64,000 nucleotides of DNA from an uncultured Paracoccaceae bacterium (GTDB lineage: Bacteria > Pseudomonadota > Alphaproteobacteria > Rhodobacterales > Rhodobacteraceae). A program made the translations under genes and the position numbers. The stretch's first letter is position 1; each line of letters starts with the position of its first letter. The DNA lies in NCBI GenBank assembly GCA_947497185.1, contig CANMFL010000003.1, forward strand, positions 62,001 through 126,000. The letters are read 5' to 3'. The notes under the pieces are model-generated. The model was not told the DNA's origin. It saw nothing but the letters and a program-made list of their open reading frames with translations, and searched no databases. Shown in pieces: positions 37,194 through 46,412 of this stretch.

Positions 37194-38015
37194 GTGTCCG
37201 AACTACTGACTTTCGAGAACGCAACAAACCTGATCATGCTTTGCTTTTTGCAGGCCGTTTTAGGGTTTGATAACCTTCTTTACATATCAATCGAGAGCCA
37301 ACGTGCGCCCGTCGCCCAGCAAAAAGCAGTGCGCATGTGGGGCATTATTATCGCGGTCCTGCTCCGTGTTGTCCTGCTATTCGTCATGATCCGCCTGATC
37401 GACGCACTGGCAGAGCCATTCTACACCTTCACATGGACTGGCGTGATCGAAGGTGCTGTGAATTTCGCCACAGTTATCTTTATCTTTGGTGGCGCATTTT
37501 TAATGTACACTGCAATCAAGGAAATCCGGCACATGCTGTCGATGGAACACCTTGGGCATAGCCTCGGTAACAAAAGCGGAAAATCAGCGGTCAAAGTCGT
37601 CGTGTTGATCGTCATGATGAACCTGATCTTTTCGTTCGATTCGGTCCTGTCAGCCTTGGCGATCACCGACGTGTTCCCGATCCTTGCATTCGCGATCCTG
37701 TTATCCGGCGCTGCGATGCTATTGCTCGCCGACGGTGTGACGAAATTTTTGGAAAAGAACCGGATGTACGAGGTGCTCGGGCTGTTTATTTTGTTGATCG
37801 TCGGTGTTGTTTTGCTCGGCGAATCCGGCGTTGCAGCAGGTCACGCGATGCACGACGACAGCATGAATATCAAAGTGTTTGGCCAAGCGATTGTGCCAAT
37901 GTCGAAATCCACCTTCTACTTTGCGGTTGTTGTACTTTTCGCGGTAGAAGTTCTGCAATCCGGCTACGCACGTAAACTCAATGCGGAACGCGCAGCGACA
38001 CAAAAACGTTCGTAA
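37194..38015 (+). CDS. TerC family integral membrane protein
   Basis: A 273-residue protein with about seven membrane helices. The motif LQAVLGFDNLLYISI near the N-terminus and LIFSFDSVLSALAIT in the middle carry the acidic residues of TerC, thought to bind metal (manganese) and export it. The start is taken as GTG at 37194 with TGGGGA upstream; an ATG at 37170 lacks such a site. It opens a block with TelA, XpaC-like and SPFH genes. Confidence 0.88.
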   Translation: MSELLTFENATNLIMLCFLQAVLGFDNLLYISIESQRAPVAQQKAVRMWGIIIAVLLRVVLLFVMIRLIDALAEPFYTFTWTGVIEGAVNFATVIFIFGGAFLMYTAIKEIRHMLSMEHLGHSLGNKSGKSAVKVVVLIVMMNLIFSFDSVLSALAITDVFPILAFAILLSGAAMLLLADGVTKFLEKNRMYEVLGLFILLIVGVVLLGESGVAAGHAMHDDSMNIKVFGQAIVPMSKSTFYFAVVVLFAVEVLQSGYARKLNAERAATQKRS

Positions 38016-38069
38016 ACTGGGAAATGTTGCCTATCTGTTAAGGAACTGAAGTAATGAAACGCATGAGCT

Positions 38070-38276
38070 ATGATCAAACTGCTGATATTTTTCCTTTTGC
38101 TGTTCCCTGTGCTGATCGGCATGTTGCTCATCTGGGCACTTTTGCGATGGTTCAACGGGGCACCGCCCAAGCAAAGCATTGGGGACACCTTGCCTGATAC
38201 GATACGTAGAATCTCTTTTGTTGTCCTGGTAATCTTGCTGTTTGGTGTGACCAGCGGCTTTTTGGGGGCAGCGTAA
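38070..38276 (+). CDS. Small two-helix membrane protein
   Basis: A 68-residue protein with two hydrophobic helices (about 3-27 and 47-66) around a short polar loop (RWFNGAPPKQSIGDTL). No family recognised. It overlaps the start of the XpaC-like gene (TAATG). No clear ribosome binding site lies before it, so its start may depend on upstream translation. Context suggests a membrane partner of the TelA block. Confidence 0.6.
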   Translation: MIKLLIFFLLLFPVLIGMLLIWALLRWFNGAPPKQSIGDTLPDTIRRISFVVLVILLFGVTSGFLGAA

Positions 38277-39151
38277 TGGCGAAGAAATTTGGCGGAAAAT
38301 ATAGCCCTGGCGGATCATCCTCTGCCGAGGATATGCGCGAGACGCCGCTTGAACATGCGATGACAGATGACGGGACAAAGAGCACTGGATTACTGTTTGT
38401 TCCCGCCGTTGTCCTGATTTTCACGTCGATTAGCAGTGGGCCAATGACACTTTTGCTGGCTCTCGTCGGCGCCGCGTTGCTGACATTTGCCGCGTGGTTC
38501 ACACGCGAAGGGTTGAAGGCAGAGGCGGAATATAACGCCCGCCGCGTCGCCCGCAGACCCAGCATACCGCGCAAAATGATCGCCTCGATTGCGACTGGTT
38601 TGGGCGTCTCACTGGCCGCGTATACCGGCGACAGCGGCCTGATCGGGTCTGTATTGTACGGCGTTGTCGCGCTCGGTTTGCATGGCGTTGCATTTGGCAT
38701 CGACCCGTTGAAAGACAAGCGCATGGAAGGCATCGACACATTTCAACAGGACCGCGTCGCACGCGTCGTTGACCAAGCTGACGCAAGCCTGTCCGCCATG
38801 AAAGACCACATCGAACGCCTCGAAGATCGTGATTTAACCGCCCGAGTCGCGGCATTTTCAGCCACGGCTCGCAAAATGGCCCGAACGGTCGAAGAAGATC
38901 CGCGCGACCTGACCCGCGCCCGCAAATATCTCGGCGTTTACCTCGAAGGCGCGCGCGACGCGACGATCAAATTCGTCGACCTTTATAGCCGCAAATCAGA
39001 CCCCTCAGTGCGGTCGGACTACGTGGCATTACTGGACGATCTGCAAGAAAACTTTGCCGCCCGGACCGACAAAATGATGGTCGATGATCGGACGGATATG
39101 GATATCGAAATCAAAGTGCTGCGCGACAGGTTGCAGCGCGACGGCTCGTAA
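38276..39151 (+). CDS. XpaC-like (5-bromo-4-chloroindolyl phosphate hydrolysis) protein
   Basis: A 291-residue protein. The N-terminal third has membrane helices (LLFVPAVVLIFTSISSGPMTLLLALVGAA in parts) and the rest is helical, matching the XpaC family in length and arrangement. In Bacillus xpaC stands before a TelA gene (yaaN), as here. The name comes from an early enzyme assay; the real role is unknown. It is followed 27 bp later by telA. Confidence 0.7.
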   Translation: MAKKFGGKYSPGGSSSAEDMRETPLEHAMTDDGTKSTGLLFVPAVVLIFTSISSGPMTLLLALVGAALLTFAAWFTREGLKAEAEYNARRVARRPSIPRKMIASIATGLGVSLAAYTGDSGLIGSVLYGVVALGLHGVAFGIDPLKDKRMEGIDTFQQDRVARVVDQADASLSAMKDHIERLEDRDLTARVAAFSATARKMARTVEEDPRDLTRARKYLGVYLEGARDATIKFVDLYSRKSDPSVRSDYVALLDDLQENFAARTDKMMVDDRTDMDIEIKVLRDRLQRDGS

Positions 39152-39178
39152 AACAGCCACATCTTCAGGAGGACACAT

Positions 39179-40369
39179 ATGTCTGATACGATCCGCGAAA
39201 AAGCTGCGGCCACTCTGGCCGATGTTGAAAAAGTGACAGCCGTGGTGCTGCCCGAACCGATGGGCGAACTGGTCCCGCTGGCCGATGCCGACGCGCCGAC
39301 AAGCGCCGCGATCACCCAACGGATGAACGAAATCGACATCACGGAAACGCAGTCGATCATTTCTTTCGGCTCGGGCGCACAGGCCGAACTGCAGGAAATT
39401 TCACAATCCATGCTCGCAGGCGTCCGCAACAAAGACGTTGGTCCAGCAGGTGACAGCCTGCGCAGTATCGTGTCCACGATCCGTGGCTTTTCAGTGTCTG
39501 AACTTGATGTCCGCCGCAAGCAAAGCTGGTGGGAAAAACTGCTAGGTCGCGCCGCCCCTATGGCCAAATTTGTTGCTAAATTTGAAGGTGTTCAGGGTCA
39601 GATTGACGGGATCACCGAAGATCTTTTGCGCCACGAAGGCGTGCTTTTGCGCGACATCGAAAGCCTTGACATTCTTTACGATAAGACTCTCGCATTCTAC
39701 GACGAACTTGCGCTTTATATCGCGGCAGGCACGGCAAAACTCGAAGAACTCGACAGCACCGTGATCCCCGCTAAGGTTGCACAGGTAGACGCAACGCCAG
39801 AAGGCGACGCCGTGATGGTTGCCCAAGAATTGCGCGACATGCGGGCCGCGCGTGACGATCTGGAACGTCGGGTTCACGACTTGAAATTGACCCGTCAGGT
39901 CACGATGCAATCGTTGCCGTCAATTCGCCTCGTGCAAGAAAATGACAAGTCGCTCGTTACCAAGATCAACTCGACTTTGGTTAACACGGTTCCACTTTGG
40001 GAAACCCAACTCGCCCAAGCGGTAACGATCCAACGGTCTGCCGAAGCCGCAGAAGCGGTCCGCGACGCCAACGATTTGACCAACGAATTGCTGACATCGA
40101 ACGCGAAGAACTTGCGTGACGCGAACAAGGTTATCCGCACTGAAATGGAACGCGGCGTTTTCGATATCAACGCAGTGAAGCAAGCCAACGCCGACTTGAT
40201 CGCCACGATCAACGAAAGCTTGGAAATTGCGGACGAAGGTAAACGCAAACGCTCTGAAGCCGAGGCCGAAATGATAAAAATGGAGCAAGAGTTGAAAGAT
40301 ACTCTTGCCTCTGCCAAAGCACGTGGCGACAAAACCGGTGATACCATCGGGACTGCAACGGGTGCTTAA
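39179..40369 (+). CDS. TelA family toxic-anion-resistance protein
   Basis: A 396-residue cytoplasmic protein made almost wholly of helices, with coiled-coil heptads around 150-380. FSVSELDVRRKQSWWEKLLG is typical of TelA. The family was named for tellurite resistance; it is often next to TerC, XpaC or SPFH genes and may act on membranes. GGAGG lies about 9 bp before the ATG. The DUF2927 gene follows at once. Confidence 0.88.
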   Translation: MSDTIREKAAATLADVEKVTAVVLPEPMGELVPLADADAPTSAAITQRMNEIDITETQSIISFGSGAQAELQEISQSMLAGVRNKDVGPAGDSLRSIVSTIRGFSVSELDVRRKQSWWEKLLGRAAPMAKFVAKFEGVQGQIDGITEDLLRHEGVLLRDIESLDILYDKTLAFYDELALYIAAGTAKLEELDSTVIPAKVAQVDATPEGDAVMVAQELRDMRAARDDLERRVHDLKLTRQVTMQSLPSIRLVQENDKSLVTKINSTLVNTVPLWETQLAQAVTIQRSAEAAEAVRDANDLTNELLTSNAKNLRDANKVIRTEMERGVFDINAVKQANADLIATINESLEIADEGKRKRSEAEAEMIKMEQELKDTLASAKARGDKTGDTIGTATGA

Positions 40370-41338
40370 ATGAAAATTGCGGGCGGCATTATGCGTATGA
40401 CGGGCCTTTTGGGTCTGTTGACGCTTGCCGCCTGCGAAACGCCGCCGCCGGTTGAACCGATCCCAAACACACCACCGGTGCAACGACCAGAGCCGACGCC
40501 GGAACCCGAACAGATTGTGACCGAACCCAGCGAGGCCAGCAAAGCCTTAGCAATTTATTACCGTCGTCTCCAGAATGACCTGCTCACGCAAGGGTTGTTG
40601 CGCGGTGACGGTGGCGGCCCTGATACGCCATTCACCGATACCATGCTCGCGCGGAATTTTGTTCGTATCGCACTGTTCGATGAATACGTGACTGATGGCG
40701 GGGTTCTGCGCCCGCAAGCGACGCTGTCTCGACTACGTCGCTGGGATACGCCTGTACGGATGACCACTGAATTTGGACCGTCCGTCTCGCAAGCCCAACA
40801 AACCAAGGACCGCAACACGATCAGCGCCTATGCGCGGCGGCTGTCGCGCGCGAGCGGATTGTCGATTACACAGACCGACGTCGACCCGAACTACCACGTT
40901 CTTGTGTTAAGCGAAGATGACAGACTTGGGTTCCGTGACCGTTTGCGCGAAATTGTTCCAGGAATTGCTGAGAGTTCTCTGCGGGCCATTACACAACTTC
41001 CACGGGATCAGCTGTGCATCGTGGTAGCTTTTTCCCAAGGCGGCACCGCGAGCTACTCCAAAGCCGTCGCCATTATTCGGGCTGAGCATCCTGACCTTTT
41101 GCGCACGTCATGCTTCCATGAAGAACTGGCGCAGGGCCTCGGCCTTGCCAACGATAGCCCGCAGGCCCGCCCGTCGATTTTCAACGATGACGAGGAATTT
41201 GGACTGCTGACAACGCACGACGAGCTGCTGCTCAAAATGCTTTACGATCCGCGTTTCCGCACAGGTATGGATGCTGCCGAAGCAGCCCCAATCGCGCGTG
41301 TTATCGCCCGCGAACTGCTGAATAGCGGACCAAGTTAA
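40370..41338 (+). CDS. DUF2927-like lipoprotein
   Basis: A 322-residue protein with a lipobox (GLLTLAAC, Cys at about 22), a Pro/Glu-rich linker (about 25-55) and a globular domain. Near the end SCFHEELAQGLGLANDSP and PSIFNDDEEFGLLTTHDELLLK follow the DUF2927 pattern, in which an HEE-xx-Q set resembles a metalloprotease site that has changed. It would sit in the periplasm. The ATG touches the telA stop. Confidence 0.72.
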   Translation: MKIAGGIMRMTGLLGLLTLAACETPPPVEPIPNTPPVQRPEPTPEPEQIVTEPSEASKALAIYYRRLQNDLLTQGLLRGDGGGPDTPFTDTMLARNFVRIALFDEYVTDGGVLRPQATLSRLRRWDTPVRMTTEFGPSVSQAQQTKDRNTISAYARRLSRASGLSITQTDVDPNYHVLVLSEDDRLGFRDRLREIVPGIAESSLRAITQLPRDQLCIVVAFSQGGTASYSKAVAIIRAEHPDLLRTSCFHEELAQGLGLANDSPQARPSIFNDDEEFGLLTTHDELLLKMLYDPRFRTGMDAAEAAPIARVIARELLNSGPS

Positions 41339-41423
41339 GTAAGTATTTCATGACCTTGCTATGCGGCACGACGCTGCTTAGCATAATGTTAACAAGTCGG
41401 TATTTGCACTCAAGAGGACCACC

Positions 41424-41522
41424 ATGCGAGCCCAAACACACGTCGCACAGATGCAGAGCGCGTTTGGAATGGTGATTTTCGATACGGCCTCAACGGCAGT
41501 CCGTCGGCTGTGCATATGGTAA
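41424..41522 (+). CDS. Possible small protein of 32 residues
   Basis: In the 213-bp gap between the DUF2927 and SPFH genes lies an ATG with a good ribosome binding site (AAGAGGA, 41412-41418, 5 bp spacing). The frame codes 32 residues and ends at TAA 41520-41522, 29 bp before the SPFH gene. The product is mixed, with a short hydrophobic middle. It could be a leader peptide or a real small protein; not shown. Confidence 0.35.
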   Translation: MRAQTHVAQMQSAFGMVIFDTASTAVRRLCIW

Positions 41523-41551
41523 ACACGACGATTATTAAGGAGACCTAATTT

Positions 41552-42676
41552 ATGGGCATTCTCGACTTTCTTTCAGGTCAATTTATTGACGTCATTCACT
41601 GGACTGATGACACCCAAGACACAATGGTTTGGCGTTTTGAACGCGCCGGCCATGAAATCAAATACGGTGCAAAGCTTACGGTGCGCGAAGGACAAGCTGC
41701 TGTTTTTGTTCATGAAGGTCAAATCGCAGACGTGTTCACCCCCGGTCTCTACATGCTAGAAACCAACAACATGCCGATCATGACGACGTTGCAGCATTGG
41801 GATCACGGCTTTAAATCGCCGTTCAAATCCGAGATCTATTTTGTTGATACGACGCGGTTTGCCAATCTGAAATGGGGCACAAAAAACCCGATCATGTTGC
41901 GTGACCCCGAATTTGGCCCGACGCGCATCCGCGCCTTTGGGACATACACAATGAAGGTCAGCGATCCGGCGCGGTTTATGACCGAGATTGTCGGCACTGA
42001 TGGCGAATTCACGGCTGACGAGATTAGCTACCAAATCCGCAATATCATCGTCCAAGACTTCAGCCGCGCAATCGCTAAATCCGGCATTCCTGTACTGGAT
42101 ATGGCCGCGAACACAGGCGAAGTTGGCAAGCTGATCGCAGAGGCAATCAACCCCACGATTGCGCAATATGGCATCACCCTGCCCGAACTTTATATCGAAA
42201 ACATTAGCCTGCCACCTGCGGTGGAAAAGGCATTGGATACAAGAACTTCGCGTGGTATCGCGGGCAACCTCGACGACCACATGAAGTACAAAGCCGCCGA
42301 AGCGATGGGCGCCGAAGGCTCTGCTGCGGGGCAAGCGATGGGTATGGGCATGGGTGCCGGACTGGGCATGCAGATGGGCAATATGTTCAACCCGAATCAG
42401 AATGCCGGACCTTGGGGACAAGCGCCGCAGCAACCCGCCGCGATGGCCCCTCCTCCGCCACCGCCGCCTGCTGAACACGTTTGGCACATCGCGATTTCCG
42501 GCGAGGTGACAGGTCCATTTTCTAAGGCTGCGATGGGTCGTAAAGTCACCGATGGCAGCCTGAACCGCGACACATTGGTCTGGACACAAGGCCAAGACGG
42601 TTGGATCAAAGCCGAAGATGTCGCCGATTTGAACAGCGTCTTTACCGTCGCCCCGCCACCCCCTCCGGGAGTTTAA
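41552..42676 (+). CDS. SPFH-domain protein with C-terminal GYF_2 domain
   Basis: A 374-residue protein. Residues 1-250 form an SPFH (stomatin/flotillin-like) domain of the virion-core type: REGQAAVFVHEGQIADVFTPG and YQIRNIIVQDFSRAIAKSG are typical. A Gly/Met-rich and then Pro-rich linker follows, and a GYF_2 domain (about 310-365; HIAISGEVTGPFSKAAM, VWTQGQDGWIKAEDV) ends it. SPFH proteins form oligomers at membranes. GGAGA lies 9 bp before the ATG. Confidence 0.8.
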   Translation: MGILDFLSGQFIDVIHWTDDTQDTMVWRFERAGHEIKYGAKLTVREGQAAVFVHEGQIADVFTPGLYMLETNNMPIMTTLQHWDHGFKSPFKSEIYFVDTTRFANLKWGTKNPIMLRDPEFGPTRIRAFGTYTMKVSDPARFMTEIVGTDGEFTADEISYQIRNIIVQDFSRAIAKSGIPVLDMAANTGEVGKLIAEAINPTIAQYGITLPELYIENISLPPAVEKALDTRTSRGIAGNLDDHMKYKAAEAMGAEGSAAGQAMGMGMGAGLGMQMGNMFNPNQNAGPWGQAPQQPAAMAPPPPPPPAEHVWHIAISGEVTGPFSKAAMGRKVTDGSLNRDTLVWTQGQDGWIKAEDVADLNSVFTVAPPPPPGV

Positions 42677-42678
42677 CC

Positions 42679-43107
42679 ATGACGTCACGCACCCTAATCA
42701 GCCTCGGTTTCGTCGGCCTTTTGCTAGGCTGCGTGGCCTCCAACGACGCGATCTCTCGCCCTGATGGCGCTTTGCCCGTCGACGTGATCACGGCGCAATC
42801 CAATCTCAAAGCGCGCCACCCAACCGTCGACGCATTTAGCGCCCTCGCCCCCAGTGGCGAAGGCGTCATTTTCGCGCTTGATGGGACCGCGACCTATGTA
42901 AACCCGACCTTTGGCACGCAGATTGAAAGCACGATTTCCGGTTTTGATGGCAATACCATGTGCGTCGCCGAAGCCGGTGATTGGAGCGGAATTTGCATTT
43001 CACTTTTCCAAACGCCATCGGGTGGAAATTACTGCGAAGGCACGTTTGGCGACGGTGGTGCGCTGAACTTTCCCTGCACGCTGCAACCTGTGATAAGCGC
43101 CATTTAG
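42679..43107 (+). CDS. Small lipoprotein of unknown function
   Basis: A 142-residue protein. LGFVGLLLGC is a lipobox with Cys at about 18. The mature part has cysteines in MCVAEAGDWSGICISL and YCEGTFGDGGALNFPC that could form two disulfide bonds. No family recognised. The ATG lies 2 bp after the SPFH stop and 3 bp before the next gene, so it is in the same operon. Confidence 0.65.
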   Translation: MTSRTLISLGFVGLLLGCVASNDAISRPDGALPVDVITAQSNLKARHPTVDAFSALAPSGEGVIFALDGTATYVNPTFGTQIESTISGFDGNTMCVAEAGDWSGICISLFQTPSGGNYCEGTFGDGGALNFPCTLQPVISAI

Positions 43108-43110
43108 ATC

Positions 43111-44229
43111 ATGCCAGACAATGAATTCGACAGCCCCGCCAGCCCACTGCAAGAACATCGGTTTCCTTGCGATAATTGCGGTTCTGACCTGCGCTTTGAC
43201 CCCGGTCAGCATAGGCTGATTTGCGATCATTGTGGCAATACCGAAGCGCTTGAAACAGCGACTGGTATGGCCAACGGGATCAAAGAGCTCGATTTCCAAG
43301 ATGCCGTCGCCAATGCGCTGGATTCCGAGGAAATCGAAGAAACCAAAGTCATCACCTGCCCCAATTGTGGTGCGCAAACGGAATTTGACGGCGACACACA
43401 TGCGGCAGAATGCCCATTTTGTGCGACCCCAGTTGTCACCGACACGGGTACACACAGACACATCAAACCCCGTGGGCTGCTGCCGTTCGAATTGGATGAA
43501 CCTGCGTCACGCAAAGAGCTGACAAATTGGCTCGGCTCGCTTTGGTTCGCCCCAAATGGCTTAACCGACTATGCACGCAAGGGACGCAAAATGAACGGCA
43601 TCTACGTCCCCTATTGGACGTTCGACGCCGACACTAAATCCAGCTATTCGGGCCAACGCGGCACACACTATTATGAAACCAAAACGGTCGTGCGCGACGG
43701 AAAACGCCGCCAAGTGAAGGTGCGCAAAACCCGTTGGCGGGCTGCCTCGGGGCGTGTCGCACGATTCTTTGACGATGTTCTGGTGCTCGCATCGAACAGT
43801 TTACCGAAAAAATATACTGATGGATTAGAACCGTGGGATTTGTCGGAATTAGAACCTTACAAGCCTGAATACCTCGCGGGGTTCCGCGCTGAAGGCTATC
43901 AAGTTCAACTGACCGACGGCTTCACCCAAGCCCGCGCCTACATGGACCGCATGATCTTGCGCGACGTCAAATACGATATTGGCGGTGACGAACAACGGGT
44001 TAGCGACGTCAGAACCCAGATCAGTGACGTAACATTCAAGCATATTTTGCTGCCCGTTTGGCTGGCAGCCTACAAATATAACGGTAAAACTTATCGGTTT
44101 GTCGTTAACGGTAGGACTGGGCGTGTGCAGGGCGAACGACCCTATTCCGCATGGAAAATCACCTTTGCGGTCATTATCGGCTTGATTATCGCGGCAGGTG
44201 TGGGATTTGTTATCGCTAACAGTCAGTAG
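43111..44229 (+). CDS. Double zinc-ribbon membrane protein
   Basis: A 372-residue protein. Two zinc ribbons lie at the N-terminus (Cys20, 23, 38, 41 and Cys83, 86, 101, 104), followed by a large domain (about 115-345) with GIYVPYWTFDADTKSSYSGQ, and one C-terminal membrane helix (ITFAVIIGLIIAAGVGFVIA). Proteins like this are often labelled as related to replication factor Y or TFIIB only because of the ribbons. Likely tail-anchored in the inner membrane, facing the cytoplasm. It ends the TelA block. Confidence 0.7.
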   Translation: MPDNEFDSPASPLQEHRFPCDNCGSDLRFDPGQHRLICDHCGNTEALETATGMANGIKELDFQDAVANALDSEEIEETKVITCPNCGAQTEFDGDTHAAECPFCATPVVTDTGTHRHIKPRGLLPFELDEPASRKELTNWLGSLWFAPNGLTDYARKGRKMNGIYVPYWTFDADTKSSYSGQRGTHYYETKTVVRDGKRRQVKVRKTRWRAASGRVARFFDDVLVLASNSLPKKYTDGLEPWDLSELEPYKPEYLAGFRAEGYQVQLTDGFTQARAYMDRMILRDVKYDIGGDEQRVSDVRTQISDVTFKHILLPVWLAAYKYNGKTYRFVVNGRTGRVQGERPYSAWKITFAVIIGLIIAAGVGFVIANSQ

Positions 44230-44239
44230 GAGTTAGGCG

Positions 44240-45157
44240 ATGATCCTTTGCGCGGGCGAAGCCCTGATCGACATGCTACCCCGTGAATCCACCTCGGGCG
44301 AAGCTGCATTTGCGCCGCACGCTGGTGGCGCGGTGTTCAACACTAGCATCGCTTTGGGGCGTTTGGGCGTGCCGACACAGTTCTATTCAGGCATCTCGAC
44401 GGACCTGTTTGGCACCGTCCTGATTGATGCATTGGTTGCCTCGCATGTCGATGCCAGCCTCGCGCACCGCTCCGACGCGCCAACGACATTGGCCTTTGTG
44501 AAATTGGTCGATGGGCACGCAACTTATGCGTTCTACGACGAAAACACCGCCGGTCGCATGCTGCCGATTGACAGCTTGCCCGCGACATCAGCGGACGCGA
44601 TTTTCTTAGGGGGCATTTCACTGGCGGTTGAACCCTGTGCCGCGACCTACCTGGCACTTCTCAAACGCGAGGCACCGAACAAAGTCACGATGATCGACCC
44701 GAACATTCGCCCGTCATTCATTGACGATGAAACAACGTATAGGGCGCGGATCGCCGAAATGATCAAGCTTGCTGATATCATAAAACTTTCGGATGAAGAC
44801 CTCGACTGGCTAGATCAAAACGGCGACACCGCCGAAAAAGCACGGCGCATGGTCGCTGATAACGATTTGAAATTGCTGTGTATTACAGAAGGCTCCAAAG
44901 GCGTGACCGGATACACGACAACCCAAGAAGTCTTTGTCGCGGCCAACAAAGCCACCGTTGTTGATACCGTTGGTGCTGGCGACACTTTCAACGCGGGCCT
45001 GCTTGCCAGCCTTCACAACGCGGGCTTGTTAACCAAGTCTGCCATCGCCGAACTGTCTGAAAGCGCTATCCGCGATGCTCTTTCGCTCGGTGCAAAAACC
45101 GCTGCAATCACAGTCTCACGCGCTGGTGCAAACCCGCCCTGGGCATCGGAATTGTGA
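44240..45157 (+). CDS. PfkB-family carbohydrate kinase, fructokinase-like
   Basis: A 305-residue sugar kinase. The start [14 protein letters not shown] and [14 protein letters not shown] are the sugar side; [15 protein letters not shown] holds the catalytic Asp and the anion hole near the C-terminus. It phosphorylates a hexose, fructose being likely. GGAG lies 8 bp before the ATG. Its stop overlaps the dtd start (GTGA). Confidence 0.85.
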   Translation: MILCAGEALIDMLPRESTSGEAAFAPHAGGAVFNTSIALGRLGVPTQFYSGISTDLFGTVLIDALVASHVDASLAHRSDAPTTLAFVKLVDGHATYAFYDENTAGRMLPIDSLPATSADAIFLGGISLAVEPCAATYLALLKREAPNKVTMIDPNIRPSFIDDETTYRARIAEMIKLADIIKLSDEDLDWLDQNGDTAEKARRMVADNDLKLLCITEGSKGVTGYTTTQEVFVAANKATVVDTVGAGDTFNAGLLASLHNAGLLTKSAIAELSESAIRDALSLGAKTAAITVSRAGANPPWASEL

Positions 45158-45591
45158 GAGCGTTAATTCAGCGTGTAACCGACGCCCAAGTCACCGTAGA
45201 TGGTCACACCATCGGTGAAATTGGCCCCGGCTTGCTGATCCTCGTCTGCGCAATGCAGGGCGACGATGCGGCTAAATCGGCCCAACTTGCAGCGAAGGTC
45301 AGCAAGCTACGCATCTTCGCTGATGACGCTGGCAAGATGAACTTGTCACTCAAAGACACAGGCGGTTCCGCCCTCATCGTCAGTCAATTCACGCTCGCAG
45401 GGGATACATCACGCGGCAATCGCCCCGGTTTTTCCAGCGCTGCCCGCCCCGACGAGGGCCGCGCACTATACGAGACGTTCATTAACGATATCAGCGCCCT
45501 AGGCATCCACACCGAGACTGGTAAATTCGGCGCTGACATGAAAGTCACGCTGACAAACGACGGTCCTGTGACGCTGTGGATGGATTTGTAA
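45154..45591 (+). CDS. dtd: D-aminoacyl-tRNA deacylase
   Basis: A 145-residue enzyme that removes D-amino acids from mischarged tRNA. It shows [34 protein letters not shown] (SQFTL motif) and LTNDGPVTL (GP-T motif), the two active-site parts of DTD. The start is GTG at 45154, overlapping the kinase stop. Confidence 0.95.
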   Translation: MRALIQRVTDAQVTVDGHTIGEIGPGLLILVCAMQGDDAAKSAQLAAKVSKLRIFADDAGKMNLSLKDTGGSALIVSQFTLAGDTSRGNRPGFSSAARPDEGRALYETFINDISALGIHTETGKFGADMKVTLTNDGPVTLWMDL

Positions 45592-45604
45592 AGCCACGCC
45601 CGCC

Positions 45605-45627
45605 TTCATTTCGCCAAAACAACTCAA
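45605..45627. repeat. Copy of the dispersed TTTTGGCGAAATGAA repeat
   Basis: Lies between the converging dtd and znuB genes. Its 23 bases are the exact reverse complement of those at 54340-54362 and match 54523-54545 with one change. See the inverted-repeat entry at 54340. Confidence 0.7.
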
Positions 45628-46412
45628 CTGCGCAACCGTCCAGCAATAATCGACACCGTGAATATACCCGCCGCCGCCACAACAATCGACGGCCCAGTCG
45701 GCGTGTCGAACATCAGTGATCCTTGCGTGCCCAATAATGCCGCCAATGCGCCAGCGATCATCGCGGCGACGGCCATGCCTTCGGGTGTCCGCGCAAATTG
45801 ACGCGCAGCAGAGGCCGGAATAATTAACAACGCGGTAATCAACAACGCCCCGACAACTTTGATCGCAACAGCCACGACAAGCGCGAGCAACACGGTTAAC
45901 AGCAACTCTTTACGGCGCGGATCGATGCCCGCCGCATAGGCCAAATCCGGGCTCAGCGTCGCGGTTAACAGGTCCGACCATTGCCACCACAGCACCCCCA
46001 AAACAACCAGCGCACCGCCCCAAATCACGGCAAGGTCGGTAATTCCGACGCTTAAAACGCTTCCAAATAGGTAAGCCGACAGGCTTAGTTTTGCGCCCGA
46101 CAATAGCGAAACAATCACAAGACCCAAGGCCAATGCCGTGTGCGCCAGCACGCCCAGCGCCGCATCAGCGGTTTGCCCCGCGTCCGTAAGCTGTATAAAT
46201 ATCAACGCGATACAAAGCGCCGTGATGATGACGCCAACGTAGATTGATAGCGAAAAAGCTAGCGATAGTGCCACCCCAAGAACCGCCGCATGTGCCATCG
46301 CATCTCCGAAATAGGCCATGCGTCGCCAGACCACGAAACAGCCCAACACCCCGGTCGCCAACACCGCACCGAGGGCCGCAAGGACCCCGCGCACCACAAA
46401 ATCGTCAAGCAT
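45624..46412 (-). CDS. znuB: Zinc ABC transporter permease ZnuB
   Basis: A 262-residue membrane protein with about eight helices; GCFVVWRRMAYFGDAMAHAAVLGVAL is the start of ZnuB-type (ABC-3) permeases. It takes zinc from ZnuA into the cell. It starts where znuC stops (1-base overlap). Part of the zur-znuC-znuB operon. Confidence 0.94.
   Translation of the reverse strand: MLDDFVVRGVLAALGAVLATGVLGCFVVWRRMAYFGDAMAHAAVLGVALSLAFSLSIYVGVIITALCIALIFIQLTDAGQTADAALGVLAHTALALGLVIVSLLSGAKLSLSAYLFGSVLSVGITDLAVIWGGALVVLGVLWWQWSDLLTATLSPDLAYAAGIDPRRKELLLTVLLALVVAVAIKVVGALLITALLIIPASAARQFARTPEGMAVAAMIAGALAALLGTQGSLMFDTPTGPSIVVAAAGIFTVSIIAGRLRS

Noticed and set aside
38054..38197. 47-codon frame starting at ATG 38054 with AAGGAA upstream
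   Set aside because: It has a better ribosome binding site than the 68-residue membrane protein, but its product lacks any pattern, while the other frame codes two clear helices and overlaps the next gene.
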